This document shows positions 14,176 to 23,670 of a stretch of 64,000 bases of DNA, piece after piece. The number at the start of each line of letters is the position of its first letter. Position 1 is the first letter of the stretch. The position numbers and the translations under genes were made by a program. The notes under the pieces were generated by a model. The model saw nothing but the letters and a program-made list of their open reading frames with translations, did not search any database and was not told the origin of the DNA. Source of the stretch: Bifidobacterium bifidum ATCC 29521 = JCM 1255 = DSM 20456 (GTDB lineage Bacteria; Actinomycetota; Actinomycetes; Actinomycetales; Bifidobacteriaceae); assembly GCF_001025135.1 (NCBI RefSeq), contig NZ_AP012323.1:2147040-2211039 (forward strand), in the 5' to 3' direction.

Positions 14176-14199
14176 AGCCGATACCCAAGTTCTTTGACG

Positions 14200-14240
14200 C
14201 AATGTGCCGGCGACTCCATGACTGGGCCGCCGGCACATTG
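14200..14240. terminator. terminator hairpin after dcd
   Basis: A 13-bp perfect stem (14200-14212 with 14228-14240) is followed by TTATG. It sits between the converging dcd and alpha-galactosidase genes. Confidence 0.7.
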
Positions 14241-14266
14241 TTATGCTCCGTTCGATGCCGTCTGGC

Positions 14267-16546
14267 TTATTGGCGAATGGCGGTGAACAGCACCGACTGG
14301 GCCGGATGCAGCGATGGAGGGCGCAACCCGTAGGTCATCAGCGCCCGGCCCGTCATCAGCACGCCGTCTTTGGTCCACCAGCCCAACGGCGACTGGCCGC
14401 TGCCAAGACCAAGCCCGTCGAGATCGAGATCCAGCCACAACGGCTGTATGCGGTACGTGCCATCGGGGTCAAGACCGGGCACGCGAATCGGCGCCGCAGG
14501 GAGAGTCTGGGACGTTGTCAGTTGCGTGAACCGGTAGAACGCCGCGGAACGATCCGGCTTGACCATGCCGTCGACCCGGACGGCCGGATCGGCGATATCG
14601 GCGTGCACGCACGTGTCGATCGCGAACCATGCGCGGTGCCTCTTGTATTCGGCGACCCATTCGCCGAGCTTGTTCAACGCCTCGTCCGGCTCCTTGAGCA
14701 GATTCCATTCGACGCCCATGTGCCCGAAGAACGCCATCGCCATGCGCATCTCCTGGCTCGTGGCGCGATGCGTGGAATGTGCAGGACTCGCCCCCACATG
14801 CTCGCCCATCATGCAGGGCGGCACGAGCAGCGACGTGTACCGCTGAATATCGGCCCGCTCGACCGGGTCCACGCAGTCGGACGTCCACACGCGGCTGGCG
14901 AATTCGAGTATGCCCAGGTCGATACGGCCGCCGCCCGATGCGCAACTCTCAATCTCCAGTCCCGGATGCGCGACTTCGAGGTCACGGAACATCCGGTACA
15001 CGGCGAGCGTCTGCCCGTGCACCGCCGGCCTGCCGGTACGTGGCGAGACCGCCTCGGTGACGAATTTGTTGTGGTCCCATTTGATGTAGTCGATGCCCAA
15101 CTCGCCGACCAGCGCATCGATGGAATCATGGATGTATCGGTAGGCGTCGGGATTGGTCAGGTCGAGCACTTGCTGCGAGCGTCCCTGCATCGGCAGACGG
15201 TTCGCAGTCGGGCGCAGCACCCAGTCAGGGTGGGCGCGGGCCACGTCGGAATCCGGGTTGACCATCTCCGGTTCGAACCACAGGCCGAACTCCATGCCTT
15301 TTCCGTGCACGTAATCGGCGAGCGCCTTGAGGCTCTTCGGCCCGTCCGGCCACACATCCTGCGCTATTTGCCAGTCGCCGAGCCCGGATGTGGAGTCTCG
15401 GCGGGAGCCGAACCAGCCGTCATCCACCACGAACCGTTCGACACCGGAATCCCCGGCCTTATCGGCCAGAGCCTTCAACGTGTCGTAGTCATGGTCGAAA
15501 TACACGGCCTCCCACGTGTTGAGAATCACCGGACGCGGCTTGACGGCGAGATCCGGGTGACAGGAGCGTACGTAATCATGGAATCTCGCAGCCACCTCGT
15601 TGAGCCCGTCACCGTACGACCCGTACAGCCACGGGGTGGTGTACGTTTCGCCGCGGGCGAGCGTGGCCTCGCCGCCGAGCAGCACCTCGCCGCCGCCAAT
15701 CAGACCGGTCGTATACGGCTGACGCTCTGCCGACAGCACGGAATTGCCGCTCCAGCCCACATGCGCCGAATAGACCTCGCCATGCTCGAACCCGAAGCCG
15801 GGCTCGCCCGCGGAAAGCAACAGAGAGGCGTCAAAACCTGGGCGCCCCGCCATCGAGACCTTCTCGAAGCGTCCTTCGGTCAGCGGCTGCCGCTGCGGGC
15901 TGCGTTCGCGCAGATGATGGCCGGTGGTGGTGAGTATCTCCGTGGCAAGTGCCGGGAGCGGGAAGCCGAGTTCGACTTTACCGACTTCCAAGTCACCGGT
16001 CGGAAGATTACCGGCTGGAAGATTACGCAGCGTGGTGCGCTGTCTGATCAGTCCGCCGGGCAACAGTTCGGCCGTCCATGACAGTTCCACGCCCTGCTCG
16101 GCATCCGACGCGGTCACGGTGACGACCGGCACCTGTTGCGTGACGGTATGCGCGGCACCGTCCACGCCGTCAGACACGTCAACGCCTTGGCGTTCGTCCT
16201 GACGGATTGCGATGCCGGTCACCGTGAATGCACAGAACGGCGTTACGCCGGCGCGCCGGATATCCAGTCGCGGTGCCCCTATCCACGACTCGCTTTGCGT
16301 GGGCATGATGCTTGGCCAGGCGGTCTCGTCCAGCGCGCCGGACACGCGCTGCGGCCGCAGGGCGTCGTATGCGGCGAGTACGGTTCCCGGCACCGCGAGC
16401 GGGCGGCCCCAGTGCACGAAGCGCGGAAGACCGTGACCGGCGAAGATCAGCGCGAACGCCACATCAGCAGCCGGCTGCTCAGCATAAATAGCGGTGAGTT
16501 CCGTTCCATCGGCGGCGGCGCCATGGAATTGTTCGATGAGTGACAT
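14267..16546 (-). CDS. aga: alpha-galactosidase, GH36 family
   Basis: This 759-aa intracellular enzyme (no signal peptide) hydrolyses terminal alpha-galactosides such as raffinose, stachyose and melibiose. It has the GH36 order: an N-terminal beta-sandwich (about 1-330), a catalytic (beta/alpha)8 barrel and a short C-terminal beta domain. Asp491 in IKWDHN is the nucleophile and Asp557 in WTSDCVD is the acid/base; CASGGGRIDLG is the substrate-binding loop. The start at 16546 is preceded by AAGGGATT. No transporter or regulator is adjacent, so it appears monocistronic; uptake would depend on permeases elsewhere. The MsmK-type ATPase at 35450 could serve such permeases, which is inference. Confidence 0.93.
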   Translation of the reverse strand: MSLIEQFHGAAADGTELTAIYAEQPAADVAFALIFAGHGLPRFVHWGRPLAVPGTVLAAYDALRPQRVSGALDETAWPSIMPTQSESWIGAPRLDIRRAGVTPFCAFTVTGIAIRQDERQGVDVSDGVDGAAHTVTQQVPVVTVTASDAEQGVELSWTAELLPGGLIRQRTTLRNLPAGNLPTGDLEVGKVELGFPLPALATEILTTTGHHLRERSPQRQPLTEGRFEKVSMAGRPGFDASLLLSAGEPGFGFEHGEVYSAHVGWSGNSVLSAERQPYTTGLIGGGEVLLGGEATLARGETYTTPWLYGSYGDGLNEVAARFHDYVRSCHPDLAVKPRPVILNTWEAVYFDHDYDTLKALADKAGDSGVERFVVDDGWFGSRRDSTSGLGDWQIAQDVWPDGPKSLKALADYVHGKGMEFGLWFEPEMVNPDSDVARAHPDWVLRPTANRLPMQGRSQQVLDLTNPDAYRYIHDSIDALVGELGIDYIKWDHNKFVTEAVSPRTGRPAVHGQTLAVYRMFRDLEVAHPGLEIESCASGGGRIDLGILEFASRVWTSDCVDPVERADIQRYTSLLVPPCMMGEHVGASPAHSTHRATSQEMRMAMAFFGHMGVEWNLLKEPDEALNKLGEWVAEYKRHRAWFAIDTCVHADIADPAVRVDGMVKPDRSAAFYRFTQLTTSQTLPAAPIRVPGLDPDGTYRIQPLWLDLDLDGLGLGSGQSPLGWWTKDGVLMTGRALMTYGLRPPSLHPAQSVLFTAIRQ

Positions 16547-16648
16547 TGCGAATCCCTTCGGAACGTGCCATTGATATATGGTTCGCCTCCGATGCTACGA
16601 CATCGTTCCGTCATGTCACCGCATATTCAGCGATTCCGGGGTATGAGA

Positions 16649-16685
16649 AGGGCTCCCGTTTTCCGATGTGGAGAGCGGGAGCCCT
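16649..16685 (-). terminator. terminator after the P-type ATPase
   Basis: A 10-bp perfect stem (16649-16658 with 16676-16685) lies 28 bp beyond the ATPase stop codon, before the alpha-galactosidase promoter. Confidence 0.6.
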
Positions 16686-16712
16686 GACTGCCGGTGGAGG
16701 CTTATGGCATTG

Positions 16713-19664
16713 TTATGCCATGATGCCGCGCTTGCGGTCGATGGCGCGCATGATCGCCTTGTAGATTTCCGAGGCGATCAGTACGACCGCGGCGAGGCAG
16801 ATGCACTCGACCCATGCCCACGGTCCGAGCGGCGTGGTGCCGAACGCGGAGTTGAGGAACGGAACGTAGATCACCACGAGCTGCAGCACGACAGACAGGC
16901 CGATCGCCCCCCACAGCCACTTGTTGGAGAACAGGCCGACGAACGCGGACTGACGTGCGGAACGCGATGCGATCGCGTTGAACAGCTGCGCGAACACGAG
17001 AATCGTGAAGCCCATTGTACGGGCCTCGATCATCTGGAATTCGTGGGTGCCGCCGATGGAGCGGTCGGTGAACAGGCCACCTTCAAGGTGCATGTCCATG
17101 CCGATCAAGGTGACGGCCGCCATGATGATGCCGATGAACGCGATATCGATCCACATGTCCCTGTCGATCACGCGGTCGGTGAGCTTGCGCGGGCTGCGTG
17201 CCATCACGTCATCGGTCTGCGGGTCGACACCCATCGCGAGCGCCGGGGCGGCGTCGGTCAGCAGGTTGATCCACAGCAGCTGCGTGGCGAGCAGCGGCAC
17301 GGCGACACCGGTGGTTCCCGGCTGCGTGATGCCAAGCACGCCGGCGAGCATGACGCCGCCGAACACGGTGAACACCTCGCCCACGTTGGAGCTCAGCAGG
17401 TAGCGCAGGAACTTGCGGATGTTGTCGAAGATCACACGGCCCTCGCGCACGGCGGCGACGATGGTGGAGAAGTTGTCGTCCGCGAGAATCATCTTCGCGG
17501 ATTCCTTGGTCACCTCGGTGCCGGTGATGCCCATCGCCACGCCGATGTCGGCGGACTTGACGGCCGGGGCGTCGTTGACGCCGTCGCCGGTCATGGCGGC
17601 GATGTTGCCCTGGCGCTGCAGCGACTCCACGATCTTGAGCTTGTGCTCGGGGGCCACGCGGGCGTACACGGAGACCTCAGAAGTCGCCTTGTCGAACGCC
17701 GCCTCGTCGGGCATCGCGTCGAGCTGATCGCCGGTGAGGGCCTTGCCGCCCTTTTCGATGATGCCCAGATCGGAAGCGATGCGGGCCGCGGTGAGCGGGT
17801 GGTCGCCGGTGATCATCACCGTGCGGATGCCGGCGCGATGCGCTTCGGCCACGGAATCACGCACTTCGGTACGCGGCGGGTCGATGATGCCGACCATGCC
17901 GGCCCAGATCAGGTCACGCTCGATGACGTCGCTCTGCTCGGAGATGTCGGTCACCTGGCCGGCTGCATTGGTCTTGATGCCGGGGATATCGGCCAGGGAT
18001 GTGGTGCCGAGCGGGCGGTACGCCTCACCCAGCGTGCGGTATGCCTCGCCGGACAGACGCTCGACGGTCGCGAGAATCTCCTGGCGGTCGCCTTCGGTCA
18101 TCGGGCGGACGGCGTCGCCAACCGCGATGCGCGTGCAGTAGCCGAGCAGCACATCGGGCGCGCCCTTTGCATATACGCTCAGGTTGCCGTTGTCGCTGCT
18201 GTCCTTGCCGATCACGGCCATACGCTTGCGCTCGGACGTGAACGGAACCTCGGCCACACGGTCGAGCTTGCCGAGGGCGCGGTCGGCCTTGATCTTGCGG
18301 GAGGCGACGACGAGCGACACCTCGGTCGGGTCGCCGACGATCTCCCACTGGCCGGCATCGTTCTGACGCAAGTCACCGTCGTTGGCAAACGCTCCGACGG
18401 CGATGGTGCGCAGGGCTTCGGCGTTGACCGGAGCGCTCTCCTCGATGGCGTCGCCACCCATGCCCAGCATCTTGCCCTTGGGCTCGTAACCGGTGCCGGT
18501 GAGCTGCACTTCACCGCTCGGGGTGACGATGCGCTCGACGGTCATCTCGTTACACGTGAGCGTACCGGTCTTGTCGGAGCAGATCACTGAAGCGGATCCC
18601 AGCGTTTCCACGGAGCTCAGCTTCTTGACGATGGCGTTGTGCTTGGCCATGCGCTGCACGCCGAGCGCGAGAACAACCGTCAGAATCGTCGCAAGACCTT
18701 CCGGCACTGCGGCGACGGCCAGCGAAACGGCCAGCAGCAGCGAGTCGATGAGATCGTCGGGCATCTTGTGGAAGCCCTGCGTGATGAACAGCGCGACGAG
18801 CACGACGGCCGCGATGATGCACACGGCAATGCCCAGGATCTTGGAGACGTGGGTCATCTCCTTCTGCAGCGGGGTATCCTCGTCATCGGTCTGCGACAGC
18901 ATGTCGGCGATCTTGCCAACCTGCGTGTTCATGCCGGTTCCGGTCACGATCGCGCGGCCGGTGCCCTGGGTGACGGACGTGCCGTTGAAAATCATATTGG
19001 TGCGGTCGCCCAGCGCCTTGGCGGAGTCGAGCGTGTCGGGCTTCTTGCCCACCGGCACGGATTCGCCGGTCAGGCTCGCCTCGGCGATGCGCAGCGACGC
19101 GGCGGCGAACAGACGCCCGTCGGCGGAGACGGTATCGCCTTCGCCAAGCACCACGATGTCGCCGGGAACCACGTCGGCGGTGTTGATGTGCACGATTTTG
19201 CCGTCACGCAGCACGGAGGTCTGCGGTGCCGTCATTTGGGCGAGCGCCTCCACCGCCTGCTCGGCACGGGCCTCCTGAATATAGCCCAGCACCGCGTTGA
19301 CGATCAGGATCAGGATGATGACGATGGCGTCAAACGGCAGCACTTCGCCGGCCGTTCCGTGCGAGCGCTCGATGAACCATGCGATCAGTGAGATGACAGT
19401 GGCGGCAAGCAGCAGGTACACCAGCGGATCCTGGAACTGCGCCAGGAACTTCTTCCACTTGGGTACGGGCGGCGCGCTGGCCAACTGGTTCGGGCCGAAT
19501 TTCTCCAACCGGCGCTGCGCCTCGGCGGAACTCAGGCCGGTGTTGGTATCCACATCCAGCGCCTTGGCGACTTCGTTCGCCTCGGTCAAGCTGGGATCGA
19601 CGTCGTGAAGCAGGCCTTCCTGCGACTGCACGCCTGTGGATTGATCATTTGTGTGATCAACCAT
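16713..19664 (-). CDS. cation-transporting P-type ATPase (Ca2+/SERCA-like, P2)
   Basis: This 983-aa P-type ATPase has the N-terminal cation ATPase domain (about 20-90), the actuator motif TGES (199-202), the phosphorylation site SDKTGTLT with Asp364, the hinge motif TGDGVNDAPA and a C-terminal block of six membrane helices. PEGL in helix 4 (AAVPEGLATIL, around 320) places it with P2 pumps for Ca2+ or possibly Mn2+ or Na+, not with heavy-metal P1 pumps. There is no N-terminal metal-binding CxxC. The start ATG is preceded by AAGGAG. It is a single gene. The ion specificity is inferred. Confidence 0.9.
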   Translation of the reverse strand: MVDHTNDQSTGVQSQEGLLHDVDPSLTEANEVAKALDVDTNTGLSSAEAQRRLEKFGPNQLASAPPVPKWKKFLAQFQDPLVYLLLAATVISLIAWFIERSHGTAGEVLPFDAIVIILILIVNAVLGYIQEARAEQAVEALAQMTAPQTSVLRDGKIVHINTADVVPGDIVVLGEGDTVSADGRLFAAASLRIAEASLTGESVPVGKKPDTLDSAKALGDRTNMIFNGTSVTQGTGRAIVTGTGMNTQVGKIADMLSQTDDEDTPLQKEMTHVSKILGIAVCIIAAVVLVALFITQGFHKMPDDLIDSLLLAVSLAVAAVPEGLATILTVVLALGVQRMAKHNAIVKKLSSVETLGSASVICSDKTGTLTCNEMTVERIVTPSGEVQLTGTGYEPKGKMLGMGGDAIEESAPVNAEALRTIAVGAFANDGDLRQNDAGQWEIVGDPTEVSLVVASRKIKADRALGKLDRVAEVPFTSERKRMAVIGKDSSDNGNLSVYAKGAPDVLLGYCTRIAVGDAVRPMTEGDRQEILATVERLSGEAYRTLGEAYRPLGTTSLADIPGIKTNAAGQVTDISEQSDVIERDLIWAGMVGIIDPPRTEVRDSVAEAHRAGIRTVMITGDHPLTAARIASDLGIIEKGGKALTGDQLDAMPDEAAFDKATSEVSVYARVAPEHKLKIVESLQRQGNIAAMTGDGVNDAPAVKSADIGVAMGITGTEVTKESAKMILADDNFSTIVAAVREGRVIFDNIRKFLRYLLSSNVGEVFTVFGGVMLAGVLGITQPGTTGVAVPLLATQLLWINLLTDAAPALAMGVDPQTDDVMARSPRKLTDRVIDRDMWIDIAFIGIIMAAVTLIGMDMHLEGGLFTDRSIGGTHEFQMIEARTMGFTILVFAQLFNAIASRSARQSAFVGLFSNKWLWGAIGLSVVLQLVVIYVPFLNSAFGTTPLGPWAWVECICLAAVVLIASEIYKAIMRAIDRKRGIMA

Positions 19665-19874
19665 AATGGTCTCCTTGATATAGCCGCGGAGTAGTCAGCC
19701 CTCACGATCACCGGGATCGTCCCCTCCCCCGGTCATCTCGATAAAGCTGCGCGGTTATGGGCACCGGCGCAACTGCTGCCGATGCATACTGTTGCCATTA
19801 TTCCACAAACCCGTCATCGCTTGGCGAAACAGCCCTTTACGTGTTGTCCAAATATCAGCATTCCGCGAACGATT

Positions 19875-20042
19875 TCAGGCGACACGCTCACACAGCGCGA
19901 GCAGCCAGCGGAGCGTCGCCATGGTGTAATCGAACAGTTCGTCGTCCATGCCGAAATACCGCTCGCAGCACTCCCTGCTCACATCGACCATCGCAAGACC
20001 TTCTGGCTCTCCGGGTATGAATGACGCCGCCCGATCCTGCAT
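19875..20042 (-). CDS. possible 55-aa small protein
   Basis: An ATG at 20042 opens a 55-codon frame whose product (MQDRAASFIPGEPEGL at the start, LRWLLALCERVA at the end) has a balanced acidic composition and a hydrophobic C-terminal helix. It is not recognised. There is no clear ribosome binding site. It lies in the 620-bp gap between the ATPase and the rRNA methyltransferase, beside repeat copy 2. It could equally be the remnant of a longer gene. Confidence 0.35.
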   Translation of the reverse strand: MQDRAASFIPGEPEGLAMVDVSRECCERYFGMDDELFDYTMATLRWLLALCERVA

Positions 20043-20098
20043 TCATCATACGTGCCAAGGCAAGGAACTCCGGCGGCTTCGGAACCGGACGAGCTTCG

Positions 20099-20215
20099 TT
20101 CCGTTCCTAAGTGCGCGCCGAAACGACAACTCTGCGCACTTAGGAACGCAAACTATGCGATCTGCGTTCCTATGTTCGCGCACTCGGCGTTCCGGCGCGC
20201 ACTTAGGAACGCAAA
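20099..20215. repeat. BIME-like double-hairpin repeat, copy 2
   Basis: Units 20099-20152 and 20162-20215 lie head to head around a 9-nt spacer. The outer ends are GTTCCTAAGTGCGCG and its complement. It sits 70 bp upstream of the methyltransferase start, so a promoter may overlap it. Confidence 0.9.
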
Positions 20216-20284
20216 CCGAGTCTCTCAGGAGATTGGGGCGATTCGCGCGCCGCGAATGGCTGTTTGGCGTGGGGGTCTGGGACA

Positions 20285-21292
20285 ATGGCACGTATGGCAA
20301 TCAAGAAAGGTCCGACCAAGGGGTCGGGAGGAAAACACCGCAATGCGCTACGCGGCAAGGGGCCGACGCCCAAAGCCGAGGATCGCGTGTATCACAAGGC
20401 ATACAAGGCCAAGCAGGCGACGAACCGTCGCAAGATGGCAGATCCACGACTGGCAGCCCGCCGTCGCGCCGCGAAGTTCACGTCCGATTCGGACGATCTG
20501 GTCATCGGCCGCAATGCCGTGCTGGAGGCGCTGCGCGTCGGCGTCCCCAGCATGCAGCTGTATATCGCGACACGTATCGAGCATGATGACCGTACACGCG
20601 AGATCATCAAGCTCGCCGGCGCACAAAGCCTGCACCTGCTGGAGGCCGACCGTCTGGAAATGGATCGCATCGCCCGGTCGTCGAACCATCAGGGCGTCGT
20701 GCTCAAAGTGCAGCCGTACCAGTATTCGTCTCTCGCCGAGCTGGCGGATATCGCCGAGCGCAAGGCCAAGGCCATGGACGTGGTGAATTCGCCGAGTGCG
20801 CGCATCAACGCACGCCCGCTGTTCATCGCGCTCGACGGCGTGACCGACCCGCAGAACCTGGGTGCGGTGATTCGTTCGGCCGCCGCCTTCGGTGCCAACG
20901 GCGTGATTCTGCCGGAGCGTCGTTCCGCTTCGGTCACCGCTGCCGCGTGGAAGGTATCGGCCGGTGCCGCGGCGCATATCCCGGTGGCTCGCGTGGTGAA
21001 CCTCACCAAGGCCATCGAAAGCATGCGCGAACGTGGATATTACACGGTCGGCCTAGACGGCGGCGGCGATAAGCTGGTCGGCGAAACCGGTTTCGAGACC
21101 GATCCGCTGATCGTCGTGCTCGGTTCAGAAGGCAAGGGACTGAGCCGACTCGTGCGCGAGTCGTGCGACGCGATCGCCGGCATTCCGATCACGTCCATGG
21201 TGGAGTCTCTGAACGCCTCGGTCGCAGCCGGTATCAGCCTGTACGCGGTCGCCCGCGCCCGTCGCGAAGCAGCGGCAGCCGCCACGAAGTAA
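20285..21292 (+). CDS. rlmB: TrmH-family rRNA 2'-O-methyltransferase (RlmB-like)
   Basis: This 335-aa SPOUT methyltransferase uses SAM. The first ~70 residues are a very basic tail typical of actinobacterial homologues. Then comes an L30e-like substrate-binding domain (starting GRNAVLEALRVG) and the SpoU core with its three knotted motifs: DPQNLGAVIRSA, LGSEGKGLSRL and SMVESLNASVAAGI. By family the likely target is G2251 of 23S rRNA. The start is the ATG at 20285 (MARMAIKKG), with ATG 20294 as an alternative. The 3' side has a large hairpin. Confidence 0.85.
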   Translation: MARMAIKKGPTKGSGGKHRNALRGKGPTPKAEDRVYHKAYKAKQATNRRKMADPRLAARRRAAKFTSDSDDLVIGRNAVLEALRVGVPSMQLYIATRIEHDDRTREIIKLAGAQSLHLLEADRLEMDRIARSSNHQGVVLKVQPYQYSSLAELADIAERKAKAMDVVNSPSARINARPLFIALDGVTDPQNLGAVIRSAAAFGANGVILPERRSASVTAAAWKVSAGAAAHIPVARVVNLTKAIESMRERGYYTVGLDGGGDKLVGETGFETDPLIVVLGSEGKGLSRLVRESCDAIAGIPITSMVESLNASVAAGISLYAVARARREAAAAATK

Positions 21293-21328
21293 TACCCATA
21301 TCTCCCCCCTGCTGCCGGCGGGGTCATC

Positions 21329-21389
21329 GAGCGGAACGAAAATCGGGGTGGCCGCCGCAATCGGCGCACCACCCCGTCCGGTTCCGCTC
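21329..21389. terminator. nested bidirectional terminator hairpin
   Basis: The outer arms GAGCGGAAC/GTTCCGCTC and the inner arms CGGGGTGG/CCACCCCG form a compound stem between the convergent methyltransferase and DUF4032 genes. Confidence 0.65.
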
Positions 21390-21403
21390 AGCAGCTCCAC
21401 ATA

Positions 21404-22819
21404 TCAGTGGCTCCACACCGCGGCATCAGGATCGTCGTCGGGATTGTAATCATCATCGTCGATGGGCTTTTCGTAATTCGCCTCATCGTCGACCACGCCG
21501 GAATCCGCTTCAGCGTTGAGCTCGTTCACGGCTTTGTCATCCAGCTTGTAGTTCGGCAGCACGGATTGGATGTAGCTTTCCACAGCCTCGCCCATCGGCA
21601 CGTCGTGGCCGGCCTTCTCGGCAAGGAACCAGCGGTGATCCAGCACCTCATGGAAGAACTGTGCCGGCTCGATCTGCGAACGATATTCACGTGGAATCAT
21701 ACGCACAGTCGGCTCATACACCTCACGCATCCAATCGGTGGCGACGATCTCCAACTCCTCGCCTTCACGCCACGTGGAGGCACGGTACGCATCCAGATCG
21801 TTGAGCAGGCGCCGCGCCTGATTCTCCTGCACATCTAAACCGGTCAGTCGCAGAAGCTTGCGCGACGCATAGCCAGCATCGACCACGCGCGGGCGGACCA
21901 GCACACGTTTGCCGTCCTCCGCGGTCTTCATCTCCAGCTCGTCCACGTCGAAGCCCAGGTCGTTGAGCTTGTTGACGCGCTGCTCGATCTTCCACATCTC
22001 ATCCGGGCCGAACTTGTCGGTGTCGGTCAGCGTGCTCCACAACGAGTGGTAGCGGTCGACCAGACGGTTGCCCACCTCGATCTCGTCCACGTCGCTCGGC
22101 AGCAGACGGCCAGAAGCCAAATCCATCAATTCACCGATGATGTTGGTGCGAGCCAAGTCGATATCGTATTCACGCTGGCCATCGGTAAGCTGCACCTGCA
22201 AATCACCGGTTTCGGCGTCCACCAGGAAGGCGGAAAACGCGTCGGCATCACGCAGGAACAGGACGTTCGACAGCGACACATCGCCCCAGTAGAAGCCGGC
22301 CAAGTGCAGGCGAACCAGCAGCACGGCAAGGGCGTCGATCAAACGCTCGGCAGTATCCGGCTGGAGATTGCGGGCGAACAGCGCGCGGTACGGCAGTGAG
22401 AACTTCAGGTGACGGGTGACCAGAATCGCTTCCAGCGGTTCGCCGTTGCGGTCATGACGACCGGTGACCACGGCAATCGGGATGACGGTCGGCAACTCGA
22501 GCTTCTGCAGTCGGCGCAGAATCTCATACTCGCGCTCGGCCACCTGACGGGTGATCTCTTTCATGGCGTACACCTCGTCGCCCACGTGCACAAAACGCAC
22601 CACATGGCGGGAGATGCCTCGCGGCAGGTTGGCCAGCAGGTCCTCGGGCCAGGTGGCCAGGGGCTTATGCCAGGGCAGCGTGAACATCTTCGGGTTCGAG
22701 CTGGCGGCGGTGATCTTCAATGCTTGCGGCTCAGCTGAACTGGCATGTTCGTCTTCGGCTTTGACGGACGTGGCCTTCAGCGCGCGCGGATCCATCTGAG
22801 GCAAATCGTTCAACTCCAT
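21404..22819 (-). CDS. DUF4032 domain protein, kinase-like fold
   Basis: This 471-aa cytosolic protein belongs to the DUF4032 family. An N-terminal LPS-kinase-like lobe contains EITRQVAEREYEIL, and a catalytic-loop-like segment (LAGFYWGDVSLSNVLF) is followed by FLVDAETG. Asp in GDVSLSN and Asp in VDAE could act as catalytic base and metal ligand, so a kinase-like activity is possible but unproven. The start codon lies inside the last codons of the preceding pilin gene (10-bp overlap), so translation is probably coupled to the pilus operon, although nothing known ties DUF4032 to pili. Confidence 0.82.
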   Translation of the reverse strand: MELNDLPQMDPRALKATSVKAEDEHASSAEPQALKITAASSNPKMFTLPWHKPLATWPEDLLANLPRGISRHVVRFVHVGDEVYAMKEITRQVAEREYEILRRLQKLELPTVIPIAVVTGRHDRNGEPLEAILVTRHLKFSLPYRALFARNLQPDTAERLIDALAVLLVRLHLAGFYWGDVSLSNVLFLRDADAFSAFLVDAETGDLQVQLTDGQREYDIDLARTNIIGELMDLASGRLLPSDVDEIEVGNRLVDRYHSLWSTLTDTDKFGPDEMWKIEQRVNKLNDLGFDVDELEMKTAEDGKRVLVRPRVVDAGYASRKLLRLTGLDVQENQARRLLNDLDAYRASTWREGEELEIVATDWMREVYEPTVRMIPREYRSQIEPAQFFHEVLDHRWFLAEKAGHDVPMGEAVESYIQSVLPNYKLDDKAVNELNAEADSGVVDDEANYEKPIDDDDYNPDDDPDAAVWSH

Positions 22820-23670
22820 GTGTTCGATTCTACGTGGTGCTTGGGAAGTGCAGCGAGTAGCGGCGACTTCGGCGCATTATTCTCGCATACGAATAGATCA
22901 TCTGTATGGGATTTGCCGGCCGAATTGACGTCCCGTATGCGACGCCTCATGCGCAATCTGAACAAAATGAACGCAACAAGTAACATGAGCCCCGCTGCCG
23001 CGGCAATGCTGCCTACGGCGGCACCCGTACGACCGATAAGGCCAGGATTGCCCGGCTCCTCGCTCGGGTTATTTTCGGGCGGGGCAACAGGAGTTCCAGT
23101 GCTAAATTTCGGCTCTACTGTGATGTTGAGATCAGCGGATGTGCCTCCACTGCCAGGAATCGAGATGAGGAACGGATCACAGTCGTATGCCTTGTTGGCT
23201 TTCGCCGAGCTCGTGCGAGAGACCAGATATAGGCCGAGCGGCAGATTCTGGAAAGTGAGCTGACCAGCTACGTTAGTGGTGCCGGAATGCTGGTACAGCT
23301 TGTTTTTCGCCGCGTGCGCAGCGAGCTTCTTGGCAGCATCGTGATATTCACTTGATGTCAGGCGTTCCCAATCGGCAGTGAGGCCGGAAAAATCGCCGAC
23401 GGTTTTATATGAGGAGACGCTACCATCATTGTTCGTTGTGACGGTGGCGACGCGCACGATGGAATAGGTATCGTCGGCAAGCAATTTGGGCGAAGCCGTG
23501 TCTCGGCCCCATACGGCATTGATGGTGAGAGCGCCGAAAGAATCAGCTTGCGCATACGGCACCATAGAGCCGAAGGCTGCAAGAACAGTGAGGACGATAG
23601 TAACGGCGGCGGCAATCATGGCAGCAATGCGCGCCGCACCATACTCGCTTCCGCTATGCAGGTCTAACAT
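22810..23670 (-). CDS. ancillary pilin, CnaB-like, with degenerate sorting signal
   Basis: This ~286-aa surface protein has a signal/membrane segment at about residues 14-40 (ARIAAMIAAAVTIVLTVLAA) ending in AQA. The middle has a Cna-B type closing strand pattern (GQLTFQNLPLGLYLVSRT), where the usual catalytic E of the E-box is replaced. Near the C-terminus a hydrophobic helix is followed by RLRMRRRIR. There is no LPxTG; the nearest match is LIGRTG. A ~38-residue polar tail follows the basic stop-transfer, unusual for sortase substrates. The start at 23670 has AAAGGA upstream and overlaps the sortase gene by 17 bp. Probably a minor subunit of the pilus encoded here. Confidence 0.7.
   Translation of the reverse strand: MLDLHSGSEYGAARIAAMIAAAVTIVLTVLAAFGSMVPYAQADSFGALTINAVWGRDTASPKLLADDTYSIVRVATVTTNNDGSVSSYKTVGDFSGLTADWERLTSSEYHDAAKKLAAHAAKNKLYQHSGTTNVAGQLTFQNLPLGLYLVSRTSSAKANKAYDCDPFLISIPGSGGTSADLNITVEPKFSTGTPVAPPENNPSEEPGNPGLIGRTGAAVGSIAAAAGLMLLVAFILFRLRMRRRIRDVNSAGKSHTDDLFVCENNAPKSPLLAALPKHHVESNTWS

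Noticed and set aside
13387..14238. 283-codon leftward frame opposite dcd
   Set aside because: dcd on the other strand is complete and has an AAGGAG; this frame is its shadow.
14243..16081. 612-codon open frame opposite the alpha-galactosidase gene
   Set aside because: It is the antisense shadow of a gene with intact GH36 catalytic motifs.
16668..18590. 640-codon open frame opposite the P-type ATPase gene
   Set aside because: It is antisense to a complete ATPase; the composition (His/Arg/Asp-rich) is typical of shadow frames.
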